Source: Lachnospiraceae bacterium (GTDB lineage: Bacteria; Bacillota; Clostridia; Lachnospirales; Lachnospiraceae). From it: a stretch of 64,000 nucleotides of DNA. Below the pieces are notes generated by a model, which did no database searches, was not told the DNA's origin, and saw nothing but the letters and a program-made list of their open reading frames with translations. The position numbers and the translations under genes were made by a program. Below, in pieces: positions 36,752 through 45,406 of this stretch. The stretch's first letter is position 1, and each line of letters opens with the position of its first letter. Location of the stretch: the NCBI GenBank assembly GCA_009777715.1, contig WRLH01000009.1:1-64000 (forward strand), read 5' to 3'.

Positions 36752-37085
36752 TAAGCCGTACCAAAACCCGATGGGGCAGACAGATGAGCATTTGCCCCGG
36801 ATGGTAAAATTTTCCAGATTTGACACAGATTTGCGATTGACAATTTGCCTCGGTAAAATATATTCCGTCAGCTTCAATCCTTAAGATATTATAACCTTTC
36901 TCACCGCTATGGATTGTTATCTCATCAACTCCTTGCGCCAGAGGGATAATGTCGCTTAACTCCCCGGCAAGATAAATTTCTGCCGTCATGCTTTGATATT
37001 TGGTATTTGTTCCATATAAAAGAGCCGCTCCGATTAAAGCAGGTAAGAGGACGGTTAAGATGATGTAAAGGTCGGCTTTTTTCAC
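36711..37085 (-). CDS. NusG domain II-containing exported protein
   Basis: A 124-residue protein: one N-terminal membrane helix (5-24) and a small beta domain outside the cell of the NusG-domain-II/DUF1312 type. The signature CQSQICVKSGKF ... GQMLICLPHRVLV has three cysteines. It is not a transcription factor despite the name. It lies between apbE and the Gx-transporter gene, the typical neighbourhood in clostridial Rnf regions. Confidence 0.8.
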   Translation of the reverse strand: MKKADLYIILTVLLPALIGAALLYGTNTKYQSMTAEIYLAGELSDIIPLAQGVDEITIHSGEKGYNILRIEADGIYFTEANCQSQICVKSGKFYHPGQMLICLPHRVLVRLNGQAERGIDAIAY

Positions 37086-37093
37086 ATTTCTCC

Positions 37094-38155
37094 CTATCTT
37101 AATGAATAATCCGGGTGCAGAATAGTTATAACCTCCCGCAATCCATCAGTAACATATATTTCTTTTTCTGTGGTGATAAATATCGCTTCATACCCCGCTA
37201 ATCCATTTATCATTTTCAAGCCTTTTTCCATGCCCATGACAAAACCAGCTGTCGAAAGAGCGTCAGCCCAAACCGGGTCAGGCGAAACCACCGTAACCGA
37301 AAGCAAGCCGCTATCCGCCGGATAACCTGTGGCCGGGTCCAAAATATGGTGGTACTTAATTCCCCCCTGTTCAAAATAACGCTCGTAACCGCCTGAGGTC
37401 ATCACGCAAAGATCAGCAACTTCAACCAAACAAACAAGGCTATTATCCCCGGCCAGCGGCGTTTTAATTGCAATCCGCCAATTTGACCCATCGGGTTTTT
37501 GCCCGGCTGCATAAATGTCCCCGCCGAAATCCAAAAGCGCATTGCGGACGCCATTTCCCAAAAGGATATCCCTCACAAGGCTCAAAGCTTGTCCTTTCGC
37601 AATCGCACCTAAATCAATTTTCATGTTTTCCCCTAAATAAACCATCTTTTTATCCGGGAAAGATATCTGCTCATAACCAACATAATTAAGCTTTTGATTA
37701 ATATCCGCTCGTGAGGGCAATATTGCAAAATGGCCATCTTCTTTCCATAATTCCATTACCGGGCCGATTGAGATATCAAAAGCACCAGCCGTAATTTCCG
37801 AAAAATAAACCGAGAGCTTTAGTAAGTCATAAATATCATCCGCAACCGAAAAAGCACTACCAGCATTGTCATTCAAAAGAGAAATTTCACTTTCTGCTCT
37901 GTCAATTGACATATTAACTGACATCCGTGCCTCAAGCGCAGATATTGTTTCAAAACATTGGCTGAATAAGTCATCAGAAATATCATCATATGTTGAAATA
38001 GTAATTGCCGTGCCTAGCAAGCCATCCTTAGTGACTGACTGTAATTCGCCACGGCCGCTGTCCCTATCCCCAAAAAAGAATTGCGGTGCTGCCTTTTTGC
38101 AGCCAGATAAAATTAGTGCTAAAATTAAAACAAATAATAAAATGCTTTTTTGCAT
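37094..38155 (-). CDS. apbE: FAD:protein FMN transferase ApbE
   Basis: A 353-residue lipoprotein (lipobox LILSGC). ApbE covalently attaches FMN to Thr in the S(G/A)AT motifs of RnfG and RnfD. Characteristic segments: LLGTAITISTYDD, KIDLGAIAKGQAL, ALLDFGGDIYAAG and MTSGGYERYFE with HHILDPATGYP. These form the FAD- and Mg-binding site. Its presence beside rnf explains how the two flavoproteins here are matured. Confidence 0.95.
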   Translation of the reverse strand: MQKSILLFVLILALILSGCKKAAPQFFFGDRDSGRGELQSVTKDGLLGTAITISTYDDISDDLFSQCFETISALEARMSVNMSIDRAESEISLLNDNAGSAFSVADDIYDLLKLSVYFSEITAGAFDISIGPVMELWKEDGHFAILPSRADINQKLNYVGYEQISFPDKKMVYLGENMKIDLGAIAKGQALSLVRDILLGNGVRNALLDFGGDIYAAGQKPDGSNWRIAIKTPLAGDNSLVCLVEVADLCVMTSGGYERYFEQGGIKYHHILDPATGYPADSGLLSVTVVSPDPVWADALSTAGFVMGMEKGLKMINGLAGYEAIFITTEKEIYVTDGLREVITILHPDYSLR

Positions 38156-38235
38156 AATTGGCTACGCCTTTGCTTTACTGTAAATCAACAATCTTAGCAA
38201 AGTATAGCAAAATTTGCGCAAAAAAACAAGATTTA

Positions 38236-39216
38236 TTATAGAAAGCTCCCTTTATATCTTGCCAAAAATTTCTGCTTTTCTTTCTCCTGCTCGATTAACT
38301 TTTCTAGTTTTTCAAGATTTTTTCCTGAAATCCACGCTTTGCCGGAATTATAATAAAAATTGACGATTTTCCAGAATTTTTCCGGGTAAGCCAGGCGGTA
38401 ATAAAGCTGGATATGGTCTGCGTTTGTCATTTTCCGCTCTTCTATGTATGCTTTTACCAAGCCATCACCAATTGCTTCCGACCAATTGCTTTTTTCCAAA
38501 AGTTTGCGCATAAAGAGGTATAAGTCACGGACTGGATTGTCAATTACGCATTTCTCAAAGTTAATCAAACTCATTTTTCCGCCGCTTAATAAAATATTAT
38601 GGTATTGATAATCACCGTGGCACACTATTCCGGGTTCATCTTTTAATTCATTGATAAAGAACCGCAGTTCTTCCGTTATTTGCAGGGCAAAATTGAGAAA
38701 ATAATCATATGCCTGCATAAGCTTTAACTCAAAGTCAGATTTTTGGCCTTTTTCCTTTAAAAACTTTCTGACCCTTTTTAGTTCTTTATTATGCTTGTCA
38801 AATTCTATATCAATCTGAAAAGGCGTTTTGCCAGCCAAGATGTCAGTCCCGCGAAGATCCGATACCTGATGCAGCGAAGCCAGTGTTTTCACTGCCATTT
38901 TGCACTCTTCCATATCACGGACATTGCACTCCCTGCCCTCAAACCAAGTTTTCAAAATATGGGGGGTCTCGTCATGGTCGTTTATTAATAACAAGCCCTC
39001 TTTCGTTTTCAAAATGCTCTCGACTTTTATTCCCGATTTTTCTTTGACATGGTTAAGCAAAGAATCTTGGAAATTGACTTTTTCGCGTGAGCCAAGATAC
39101 TCTTTAAAAATCAGAGTGCCGCGGTTTGTTTCACAAAGAATAGCGCCTCGTCCTTTCCAAGTCCGAAGCACTTCTATGTCATAGTTTTCAAGTAAACTGA
39201 CAGCTCTGTCATTCAC
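38236..39216 (-). CDS. CotS-family spore-coat-type kinase-like protein
   Basis: A 326-residue protein with the aminoglycoside-phosphotransferase/CotS fold. Seen: lysine region GTLIFKEYLG, the catalytic-loop motif VCHGDYQYHNILL (HGD-x4-N) and INFEKC where many kinases have an Asp (I-D-x-D); the Asn at this spot also occurs, as I recall, in CotS proteins. The GTG at 39216 is chosen since GGGAGGT precedes it by 7 bases. CotS proteins are spore-coat components, so it hints at a sporulating ancestor. Confidence 0.75.
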   Translation of the reverse strand: MNDRAVSLLENYDIEVLRTWKGRGAILCETNRGTLIFKEYLGSREKVNFQDSLLNHVKEKSGIKVESILKTKEGLLLINDHDETPHILKTWFEGRECNVRDMEECKMAVKTLASLHQVSDLRGTDILAGKTPFQIDIEFDKHNKELKRVRKFLKEKGQKSDFELKLMQAYDYFLNFALQITEELRFFINELKDEPGIVCHGDYQYHNILLSGGKMSLINFEKCVIDNPVRDLYLFMRKLLEKSNWSEAIGDGLVKAYIEERKMTNADHIQLYYRLAYPEKFWKIVNFYYNSGKAWISGKNLEKLEKLIEQEKEKQKFLARYKGSFL

Positions 39217-39263
39217 AGGATTACCTCCCCACATAAGTGCAAAAACATAGATGTTCAATCCTA

Positions 39264-39286
39264 TCCGCCACCCTAAATCTGGCGGA
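39264..39286. terminator. hairpin between kinase-like gene and DUF4276 gene
   Basis: TCCGCCA and its complement TGGCGGA enclose a 9-base loop. The T-run expected of a terminator is weak. It could end the ATPase-DUF4276 transcript on the minus strand. Confidence 0.35.
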
Positions 39287-39396
39287 GGCGATTGAGATAT
39301 ATGCTATTTTATGTGGACAGAGGTGTTAGTATTACTTAAATTGGTTATGGAAGCTGTTAATAAGAGGAACTCACATTAGAGTGGGTTTGGGCTGTG

Positions 39397-40032
39397 TTAT
39401 TCATATGTACAATCCTTCGCCCAAGCGGTTAATTTTGATATCCATTGTTCAAAATGCTTGCACTTAAGCGAAATTCCGTCGATTCCGATCTTCAAAGCTA
39501 TTTTCGTGCCATCGGTAATTTTTGAATAACTCGGAATAATTTTCTCAATCCGTTTGGACGGAGCAGTATCATAAGAGTTGTTTATATGTTCCGGGGTTTC
39601 AAATTTTTGGATTATGGTTTTTAGAGCGTCTATTTGCTTATCATCAGCAATGCCTTCAAAAGTAGAAATACTTGAAAAGAGAAGTCCCTCATACTCATGA
39701 ACTGACAAGTTAAAAAGTAAATTATTTAGTCCCAAATCTTTTTCAACAGTCTTTTCAATGTGTTGCGCTTTTTCGTATATCGTGCCGGAAGCAGTAGTGT
39801 AACCGGGAGTATCGCGCGGTAAACCATAATAATCAATCATGGTTGTTATAAGAGCCATTCGGTCACCTTTGCAAATCCTAATCAGCTCTTTTTTGATTTT
39901 GCTATATTTACTCACCCCACCTGCTCCCTTCGGAACAACAGATATATCCATGGTTAAAAAATAAGGGGCAAGAACCGTTTTTACGAAGCTTTGCTCGGTT
40001 AGGCCTTCGCAATAAACTATTAAGCGTTTCAT
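39397..40032 (-). CDS. DUF4276 (TOPRIM-like) protein, partner of ATPase
   Basis: A 211-residue protein of the DUF4276 family. The N-terminal strand IVYCEGLTEQSFV carries the Glu expected of a TOPRIM-type metal site, and TMIDYYGLPRD supplies acidic residues; LSVHEYEGLLFS is another family motif. TOPRIM-like domains in this setting act as nucleases or ribonucleases together with an ATPase. It starts in an ATGA overlap with the ATPase gene. The stop is followed by a 180-base gap with a hairpin. Function in defence is inference from arrangement. Confidence 0.8.
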   Translation of the reverse strand: MKRLIVYCEGLTEQSFVKTVLAPYFLTMDISVVPKGAGGVSKYSKIKKELIRICKGDRMALITTMIDYYGLPRDTPGYTTASGTIYEKAQHIEKTVEKDLGLNNLLFNLSVHEYEGLLFSSISTFEGIADDKQIDALKTIIQKFETPEHINNSYDTAPSKRIEKIIPSYSKITDGTKIALKIGIDGISLKCKHFEQWISKLTAWAKDCTYE

Positions 40033-41129
40033 TGTGCGAACCTCCCGCCTAAAATATTTTTGTTCCATAATTCGCCTAATGTATAGTCATCTTCCAACCA
40101 TTCCGTAAGTTTGTCAAGCTCAAGCCGTCTAAACTTGGAACCATTTTCATGTTTGTCCACCACAATAATATCCTCCGCGCTAAAATTATTAAGTAGCTCG
40201 ACAGATTGGGTAGACAATATTATTTGCTTATTGACCGAAGCTTTTTTTACTAATTCTGCAAATATAGCGATAGCAAAAGGGTGAAGCCCAAGCTCCGGCT
40301 CGTCAATTATGATGACAGACATCTGCAATAATGCAGGTTGCAACAATAATGTAGCAAGGCATATAAAACGTAAAGTTCCGTCTGAAAGTTGAGAAGCGTA
40401 GAAAATATCTCCGCTTTCTTTTTGTTGCCAACGTAAAAATATTAGTTCCTCATTTAATTCGTTCGGCTCAAGCACAAAATCACTGAAATATGGTGCAACA
40501 AGTTGTACCGCACTCAAAATGTCAGCATATTCTTTAGGAAAATGCCGTTTTAACCTGTACAAGAATGCCGCCAAATTACGCCCATCACTAAAAAAGGCGG
40601 CACAGTTAGAAACATTGTGTTCGCTTTTAATTCGTGAAGAAGAAGTTGTATCTTGAAATCGGTATACAATCCAACCCGGATTTAACATGATATTTAAAAT
40701 TTTTGTACCACTTTCGTTTGTCCATCTTCGCAACACATTAAGTACATTCGACTGGTTGTGTCCAACATCATCTACAAGCTCTGTCCCATCTATACTAAAA
40801 CGCTCGTTATGAAAAATAAAGCTGTTGTTTTCAGTCCATTCAATTGCAAAAGAATATAGATCATTCTCTTCAAAATTGAGTTCAACGACAATGGTATTTG
40901 TTTCTTTTTTGCCGTTATAAAACAATGTTTCTGTTCCCTTTTTTCCGGCGTAATAATTTAAACCACGTCCAAGTACGCTCTGTATAAGCTCAAACACGCA
41001 CATAAAATTGGATTTACCCGCACCATTTGCACCGATAAGCACATTAATACTTCTTAAATCCACATCACACTCTTTAATCGACTTAAAGCCTTTTATTGCT
41101 ATTTTGGTTAATTGCCCTAATTTATCCAT
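40029..41129 (-). CDS. RecF/OLD-like AAA ATPase paired with DUF4276
   Basis: A 366-residue ABC/SMC-type ATPase. IAIKGFKSIKECDVDLRSINVLIGANGAGKSN has the Walker A GANGAGKS; QLSDGTLRF is the signature-like region, VIIIDEPELGLHP the Walker B and ILSTQSVELL the H-loop equivalent. The ATG at 41129 is preceded by AGGAGAG; an upstream start lacks a site. Coupling with a TOPRIM-like gene recalls PARIS and split OLD systems, in which the ATPase senses phage proteins. The upstream neighbour is a decayed acyltransferase, consistent with a mobile or accessory site. Confidence 0.85.
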   Translation of the reverse strand: MDKLGQLTKIAIKGFKSIKECDVDLRSINVLIGANGAGKSNFMCVFELIQSVLGRGLNYYAGKKGTETLFYNGKKETNTIVVELNFEENDLYSFAIEWTENNSFIFHNERFSIDGTELVDDVGHNQSNVLNVLRRWTNESGTKILNIMLNPGWIVYRFQDTTSSSRIKSEHNVSNCAAFFSDGRNLAAFLYRLKRHFPKEYADILSAVQLVAPYFSDFVLEPNELNEELIFLRWQQKESGDIFYASQLSDGTLRFICLATLLLQPALLQMSVIIIDEPELGLHPFAIAIFAELVKKASVNKQIILSTQSVELLNNFSAEDIIVVDKHENGSKFRRLELDKLTEWLEDDYTLGELWNKNILGGRFAQ

Positions 41130-41164
41130 CACAATCTCTCCTATATAAATATCGCTTGGCCGCT

Positions 41165-41320
41165 TCAATCAATGCTTCCTAAAGCAAGCCGTTTTTTAAG
41201 TTCACGCTTTACCCGAATCAAATCAGTATCATTTAAGAGTGGTATGAGTTCTTGAATTTCATCAATCGTCTTATCCCACCATTTGAACGACTTAAGGAGT
41301 TCAACCGGGTTATAGTGGGT
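41165..41320 (-). pseudogene. C-terminal remnant of a CatB-like hexapeptide acyltransferase
   Basis: The minus strand has about 50 codons closing at 41165-41167. The sequence KWWDKTIDEIQELIPLL resembles the WWDW-P-I-E region that follows the left-handed helix of CatB/Vat xenobiotic acetyltransferases. The catalytic helix domain is missing and a stop closes the frame upstream. In 41321-41469 there is a second frame open on the minus strand (around TMPKPDATVT), which I cannot identify. Confidence 0.45.
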
Positions 41321-41469
41321 TTAACATATGTGACGGAAAAACCCGGGACAGGGTCCGTTACAGTTGCGTCAGGTTTTGGCATGGTCAGAGCCCTCAATTC
41401 TTTTTCGATTTAAAAACCTATAACCTATTATACTACACGCCTTTGTGGGAAGCAATCTACTTACTTTCG

Positions 41470-42843
41470 CTAGCCCTTCCTTGCCACACCAAGCAAATAC
41501 TCCCGGTTATTATGCTCCGGATTATCAATGACATCTTCCAGAAGGGCGTTTAAGGTCTTGCCAATTTTTTTCCCTTGGGGAATCCCGGCCAAAATAAGGT
41601 CATTGCCGCTCACCGCAAGGTCTTTTAAGGTAACACATTGCTTTTTTTCTTTTACTTTTTGGTAAACCCGGTTAAGCTCGGCAAGATACGCAAGCTTTTC
41701 AGCTTTCAGAAAATCACTTTGGGCTAAGATATCGGCTTTGTGGACCTTTAGATAAAGCGGGTAAATATCTTCGCCGATCCGCGCAATCGCACGGCGGACA
41801 TATTTTTCCGCAATTTTTGGCTCAGGATATACGCAAAGGTTATCGCTAGGAAGCCCTTTATCGATATCATAATCATGGTAAAGGACAAGGCGGCAAACCT
41901 TATCGGTAGTATCATTATCGAATTTCAGGCGGCGCATGATTTTCCGCGCCATCTCCGCGCCTTTTTCTGAATGCCCTTTAAAGCTGTCATTGCCAGTTTT
42001 TTGATTGACCGATTTGGTCAATGGCTTGGCAATATCATGAAACATCATTGCCAGACGCAAAACTTTATCGGCCGGGACGGCTTTCATTGCGTTGATAATA
42101 TGCTCACCGACACTATAACAATGATGAGGGTGCTTCTGCCCTGTTTGCATACAAGCGTCAAATTCGGGGAAAAATTGGGCCGTCAGCCCTGCTTCATAAG
42201 CCACGCGGAGAAATTCCGGATGCGGTGAAGTAATGAGCTTTACCAGTTCAACCCTGATTCTTTCCGCGCTGATATGGTTTAAATCAGAAGCTTTATCATT
42301 TATTGCCTGTTTTGTTTTTTCTTCAATTAGAAACCCTAGCTGGGCAGAAAAGCGGACCGCCCGCATTAGGCGTAAAGCGTCTTCGGAAAAACGTTCCCCG
42401 GCTTCACCAACACAGCGGATAATTTTGTTCTTGATATCATTTAAGCCATCATATAAATCAATTAACCCGTCACGGTCATTATATGCCATTGCATTTATCG
42501 TAAAATCACGGCGTTTTAAATCATCGGCAAGGCTATTTGTATAGGTTACTTCCGCGGGGCGGCGTTTGTCTTCGTATATTCCATCAATCCGGTAGGTTGT
42601 CACCTCAAAATTTTCCATTCCGATTAATACCGTAACCGTCCCATGCTTAAGGCCCGTATCAAAAGTCCGGCGGAATAAAGACTTCACCTCTGCCGGAGTA
42701 GCAGAGGTGGTAATATCCCAGTCTTCCGGCTCTTTAAGAAGAATCGAGTCCCTAACACAGCCGCCAACCGCATAAGCGTAAAACCCGGCGTTTTCAATCG
42801 TCTGGATAATATTTTTTACTTTTTCGGGTAGATGGATTTTCAT
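41470..42843 (-). CDS. cca: CCA-adding tRNA nucleotidyltransferase
   Basis: A 457-residue class II enzyme that builds the CCA end of tRNA. Motif A GGCVRDSILLKEPEDWDI holds the metal Asp pair (D-x-D). Domain order: head (1-150), tRNA-binding neck and body, and an HD phosphohydrolase-like domain (LAMMFHDIAKP, about 245-300). The HD segment is common in clostridial CCA enzymes. It begins 4 bases after proS and is likely cotranscribed. Confidence 0.95.
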   Translation of the reverse strand: MKIHLPEKVKNIIQTIENAGFYAYAVGGCVRDSILLKEPEDWDITTSATPAEVKSLFRRTFDTGLKHGTVTVLIGMENFEVTTYRIDGIYEDKRRPAEVTYTNSLADDLKRRDFTINAMAYNDRDGLIDLYDGLNDIKNKIIRCVGEAGERFSEDALRLMRAVRFSAQLGFLIEEKTKQAINDKASDLNHISAERIRVELVKLITSPHPEFLRVAYEAGLTAQFFPEFDACMQTGQKHPHHCYSVGEHIINAMKAVPADKVLRLAMMFHDIAKPLTKSVNQKTGNDSFKGHSEKGAEMARKIMRRLKFDNDTTDKVCRLVLYHDYDIDKGLPSDNLCVYPEPKIAEKYVRRAIARIGEDIYPLYLKVHKADILAQSDFLKAEKLAYLAELNRVYQKVKEKKQCVTLKDLAVSGNDLILAGIPQGKKIGKTLNALLEDVIDNPEHNNREYLLGVARKG

Positions 42844-42847
42844 TAAG

Positions 42848-44308
42848 CTAGTAGGCCTTTCCCCAGCAGACCATATCTTCCGCTTTAGAACCGCAATAAA
42901 CGCAAGTATCTGCCAGCTTCACCTGCTGATAAGGAATATTACGGCCAGTAACCGCCAGTTCTTCCTTAATTGCTTCTTCACAAGCCCTATCGCCGCACCA
43001 CATCGCATTAACAAAGCCCGTTTTTTCATTGAATAATCTAACGAACTCTTCTTTACTGCGTGCCTCAAAAGTATTCGCGCTTAGGTGTCCGGCGGCTTTT
43101 TTAAGCATATCTTCTTGGATAGTGTCAAGCAGGGTTGCAACTTTCTGCTCTATTTCATCAAGATTACATTCTATTTTTTCATATGGCAGCCCTGCCATAT
43201 CGGTATCGCGGCGGCAAATAATACATTTCCCGGCTTCAATGTCTTTCGGCCCGATTTCTACCCTAAGCGGAATCCCGCGCATTTCTTGTTCGGAAAATTT
43301 CCAGCCGGGGCTTTTATCGGTGCTGTCAACTTTGACGCGGAAATTCTTAAGCTTTTCTTTTAATTCAAAGGCTTTATCAAGAACCCCCTCCGCCTGCTGC
43401 CGGATCGGAATAATCATTACTTGGACAGGGGCGACCTTGGGCGGGAGAACCAAACCGGAGTCATCGCCATGCACCATGATAATCGCGCCAATCATCCGGG
43501 TCGTCATTCCCCATGAGGTCTGGTGGACATATTTTAAGGTATTATCCTTGTCCGTATATTGGATATCAAAAGCCCGCGCAAACCCATCACCAAAATTGTG
43601 GGTCGTTCCGGCTTGAAGTGCCTTTCCATCGTGCATCATCGCTTCAATTGAATAAGTTGCTTTTGCCCCGGCGAATTTTTCTTTTTCGCTTTTGCGCCCT
43701 TTTACGACCGGAATCGCCAATATTTTTTCATGAAATTCCGCATATATATCAAGCATTAGCTCCGTCCGCTCGGCTGCTTCCTCGGCCGTGGCATGGGCGG
43801 TATGCCCCTCTTGCCACAAAAATTCACGGGAACGCAGGAAAGGGCGGGTTTCTTTTTCCCAGCGGACAACGCTGCACCATTGATTATAAAGGCGGGGCAA
43901 ATCGCGGTATGATTGGATGTCATTGGCAAAAAAATCACAAAAAAGCGTCTCCGAAGTCGGGCGGACACACATCCGCTCCGTCAGCGGGGCAAGGCCGCCA
44001 TGGGTTACCCAGGCTACTTCGGGAGCAAAACCCTCAACGTGGTCTTTTTCTTTTTGCAAAAGGCTTTCGGGGATAAACATTGGGAAATAAACATTTTCCA
44101 CGCCAGTTGCCTTAAACATATCGTCAAGCTCACGCTGAATCAATTCCCAAATCGCATATCCGGCCGGCTTGATGACCATGCAGCCTTTCACGTTTGAATA
44201 GTCAATCAGCTCCGCCTTTTTTACCACATCAGTATACCACTTTGCAAAATCCACGTCCATTGAGGTAATTGCTTCAACTAATTTTTTTTCCGCCATTTTA
44301 ATAACCAT
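42848..44308 (-). CDS. proS: prolyl-tRNA synthetase, archaeal/eukaryotic type
   Basis: A 486-residue class II aminoacyl-tRNA synthetase of the short type without the editing insertion. Motif 2 region [26 protein letters not shown], the anticodon-binding domain ([12 protein letters not shown]) and the characteristic zinc-binding C-terminus ([18 protein letters not shown]) are present. Start: the TTG/ATG pair MVIKMAEKK gives two ATGs four codons apart; spacing of the AAGAAAGG site does not settle it. Some Clostridia have this type alone, others both. No T-box leader is seen; only 28 bases precede it. Confidence 0.95.
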   Translation of the reverse strand: MVIKMAEKKLVEAITSMDVDFAKWYTDVVKKAELIDYSNVKGCMVIKPAGYAIWELIQRELDDMFKATGVENVYFPMFIPESLLQKEKDHVEGFAPEVAWVTHGGLAPLTERMCVRPTSETLFCDFFANDIQSYRDLPRLYNQWCSVVRWEKETRPFLRSREFLWQEGHTAHATAEEAAERTELMLDIYAEFHEKILAIPVVKGRKSEKEKFAGAKATYSIEAMMHDGKALQAGTTHNFGDGFARAFDIQYTDKDNTLKYVHQTSWGMTTRMIGAIIMVHGDDSGLVLPPKVAPVQVMIIPIRQQAEGVLDKAFELKEKLKNFRVKVDSTDKSPGWKFSEQEMRGIPLRVEIGPKDIEAGKCIICRRDTDMAGLPYEKIECNLDEIEQKVATLLDTIQEDMLKKAAGHLSANTFEARSKEEFVRLFNEKTGFVNAMWCGDRACEEAIKEELAVTGRNIPYQQVKLADTCVYCGSKAEDMVCWGKAY

Positions 44309-44336
44309 GCCTTTCTTGAAAGATTTTATCTTTTAA

Positions 44337-44972
44337 TTATTTGCTCCTCTTTACTATATGCAGCATATCATCTTTAACCATCTCAGGCTGATTGCCGCTT
44401 AAAATTATGTCCGTGTATTGCCACGGCTTTTCTTCTAATAGAAAAGGGTGGAGCAAAGAATCCCACCAGTCCGTAAACTTTGTGACCGATTCAAGCGTTC
44501 CGCCATTTTCCCCCTTAGCAAGGTCACGCTCGATTAATCTTTTTCTGGCAATCTCCGGCTCTGTGTCCACCCAGACAGAATAATCAGAAAGCTTGCGGAG
44601 CGTTTTCCTGCAAGCCCCCATGCCCTCAATAATAAGCGGCTTCTTTGCGTCAACGCCAATAAATCCGGGGCGGTTTTCTCTCACCCAGCCTGTTGGCCTG
44701 TAAGCAATAATTTCCCCGTTAAGCCACGGATAAATAATCCCCTCCAGCATTTCTTGGTCCCAATCAACAGGGTCTATCCCCCAGCATATATCATCGGTTG
44801 AAACCAAATTTGCATTAAGGGCATTAACAAAGTGCTTGGCTAAGGTAGTTTTACCTGAACCGCCGTTACCGTCAATTAAGATTAATGGCTTGGGGGCGTT
44901 TTTTAATATTTGTGCGGTTAAATTTGTGATGGATTCTTTTTTCCATGCCGTAATTCCAAGTGATGGGAGCAT
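44337..44972 (-). CDS. uridine-kinase-like P-loop phosphotransferase
   Basis: A 211-residue protein with Walker A GNGGSGKTT (about residues 36-44), DDICWG (base-binding), and an Arg-rich lid IARKRLIERD. It resembles bacterial uridine kinase and (deoxy)nucleoside kinases. Similar small kinases in Firmicutes are annotated only as AAA family ATPase. It is 28 bases upstream of proS. Confidence 0.7.
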   Translation of the reverse strand: MLPSLGITAWKKESITNLTAQILKNAPKPLILIDGNGGSGKTTLAKHFVNALNANLVSTDDICWGIDPVDWDQEMLEGIIYPWLNGEIIAYRPTGWVRENRPGFIGVDAKKPLIIEGMGACRKTLRKLSDYSVWVDTEPEIARKRLIERDLAKGENGGTLESVTKFTDWWDSLLHPFLLEEKPWQYTDIILSGNQPEMVKDDMLHIVKRSK

Positions 44973-45046
44973 ATTTTCTCACTTCCAAACTGTTTCTTCA
45001 GCTAACTTAATCATTTTAGCATGGGTCAAATTTTTCGTCAAGCAAG

Positions 45047-45406
45047 TTACGTCTTACTCTTTATCATCAAGATATGAATCGTTACTGAAATGCCAATTGC
45101 CAATAAAATAAAAATAGCTGCCAGCGTGTGCAAAATTATCATTGAAGCTGTTAATCCAGCCCACAAAAAAGCAATGCTCGCGATTTTTCTTTTTTTGCTA
45201 ATCCCTTGCCCGGTCCGGTAATTTTCAATGAATGGGCCAAATAAACGGCTCTCTAAAAGCCACGTTTCAAGCCCTTTATGGCAAGAAGAAAAGCAAATTG
45301 CCGCGAACAAAACTAAGGGCGTGGTAGGCAAAAGAGGTATGACAATGCCTACCGCACCCAGCGTTAAAAATATAAATCCCAAGATTGCCAAAACCAATTT
45401 TTTCAT
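45047..45406 (-). CDS. DUF454 (YbaN-like) membrane protein coupled to katG
   Basis: A 119-residue inner-membrane protein with three helices ([30 protein letters not shown] and two near the C-terminus) and a cytoplasmic segment with [17 protein letters not shown]454 function is unknown. Its ATG overlaps the katG stop as ATGA, so it is co-expressed with the catalase-peroxidase, which points to a role in peroxide or heme stress; that is inference. Confidence 0.85.
   Translation of the reverse strand: MKKLVLAILGFIFLTLGAVGIVIPLLPTTPLVLFAAICFSSCHKGLETWLLESRLFGPFIENYRTGQGISKKRKIASIAFLWAGLTASMIILHTLAAIFILLAIGISVTIHILMIKSKT

Noticed and set aside
44309..44336. T-box leader before proS
   Set aside because: Only 28 bases separate it from the upstream gene; no specifier or antiterminator could fit.
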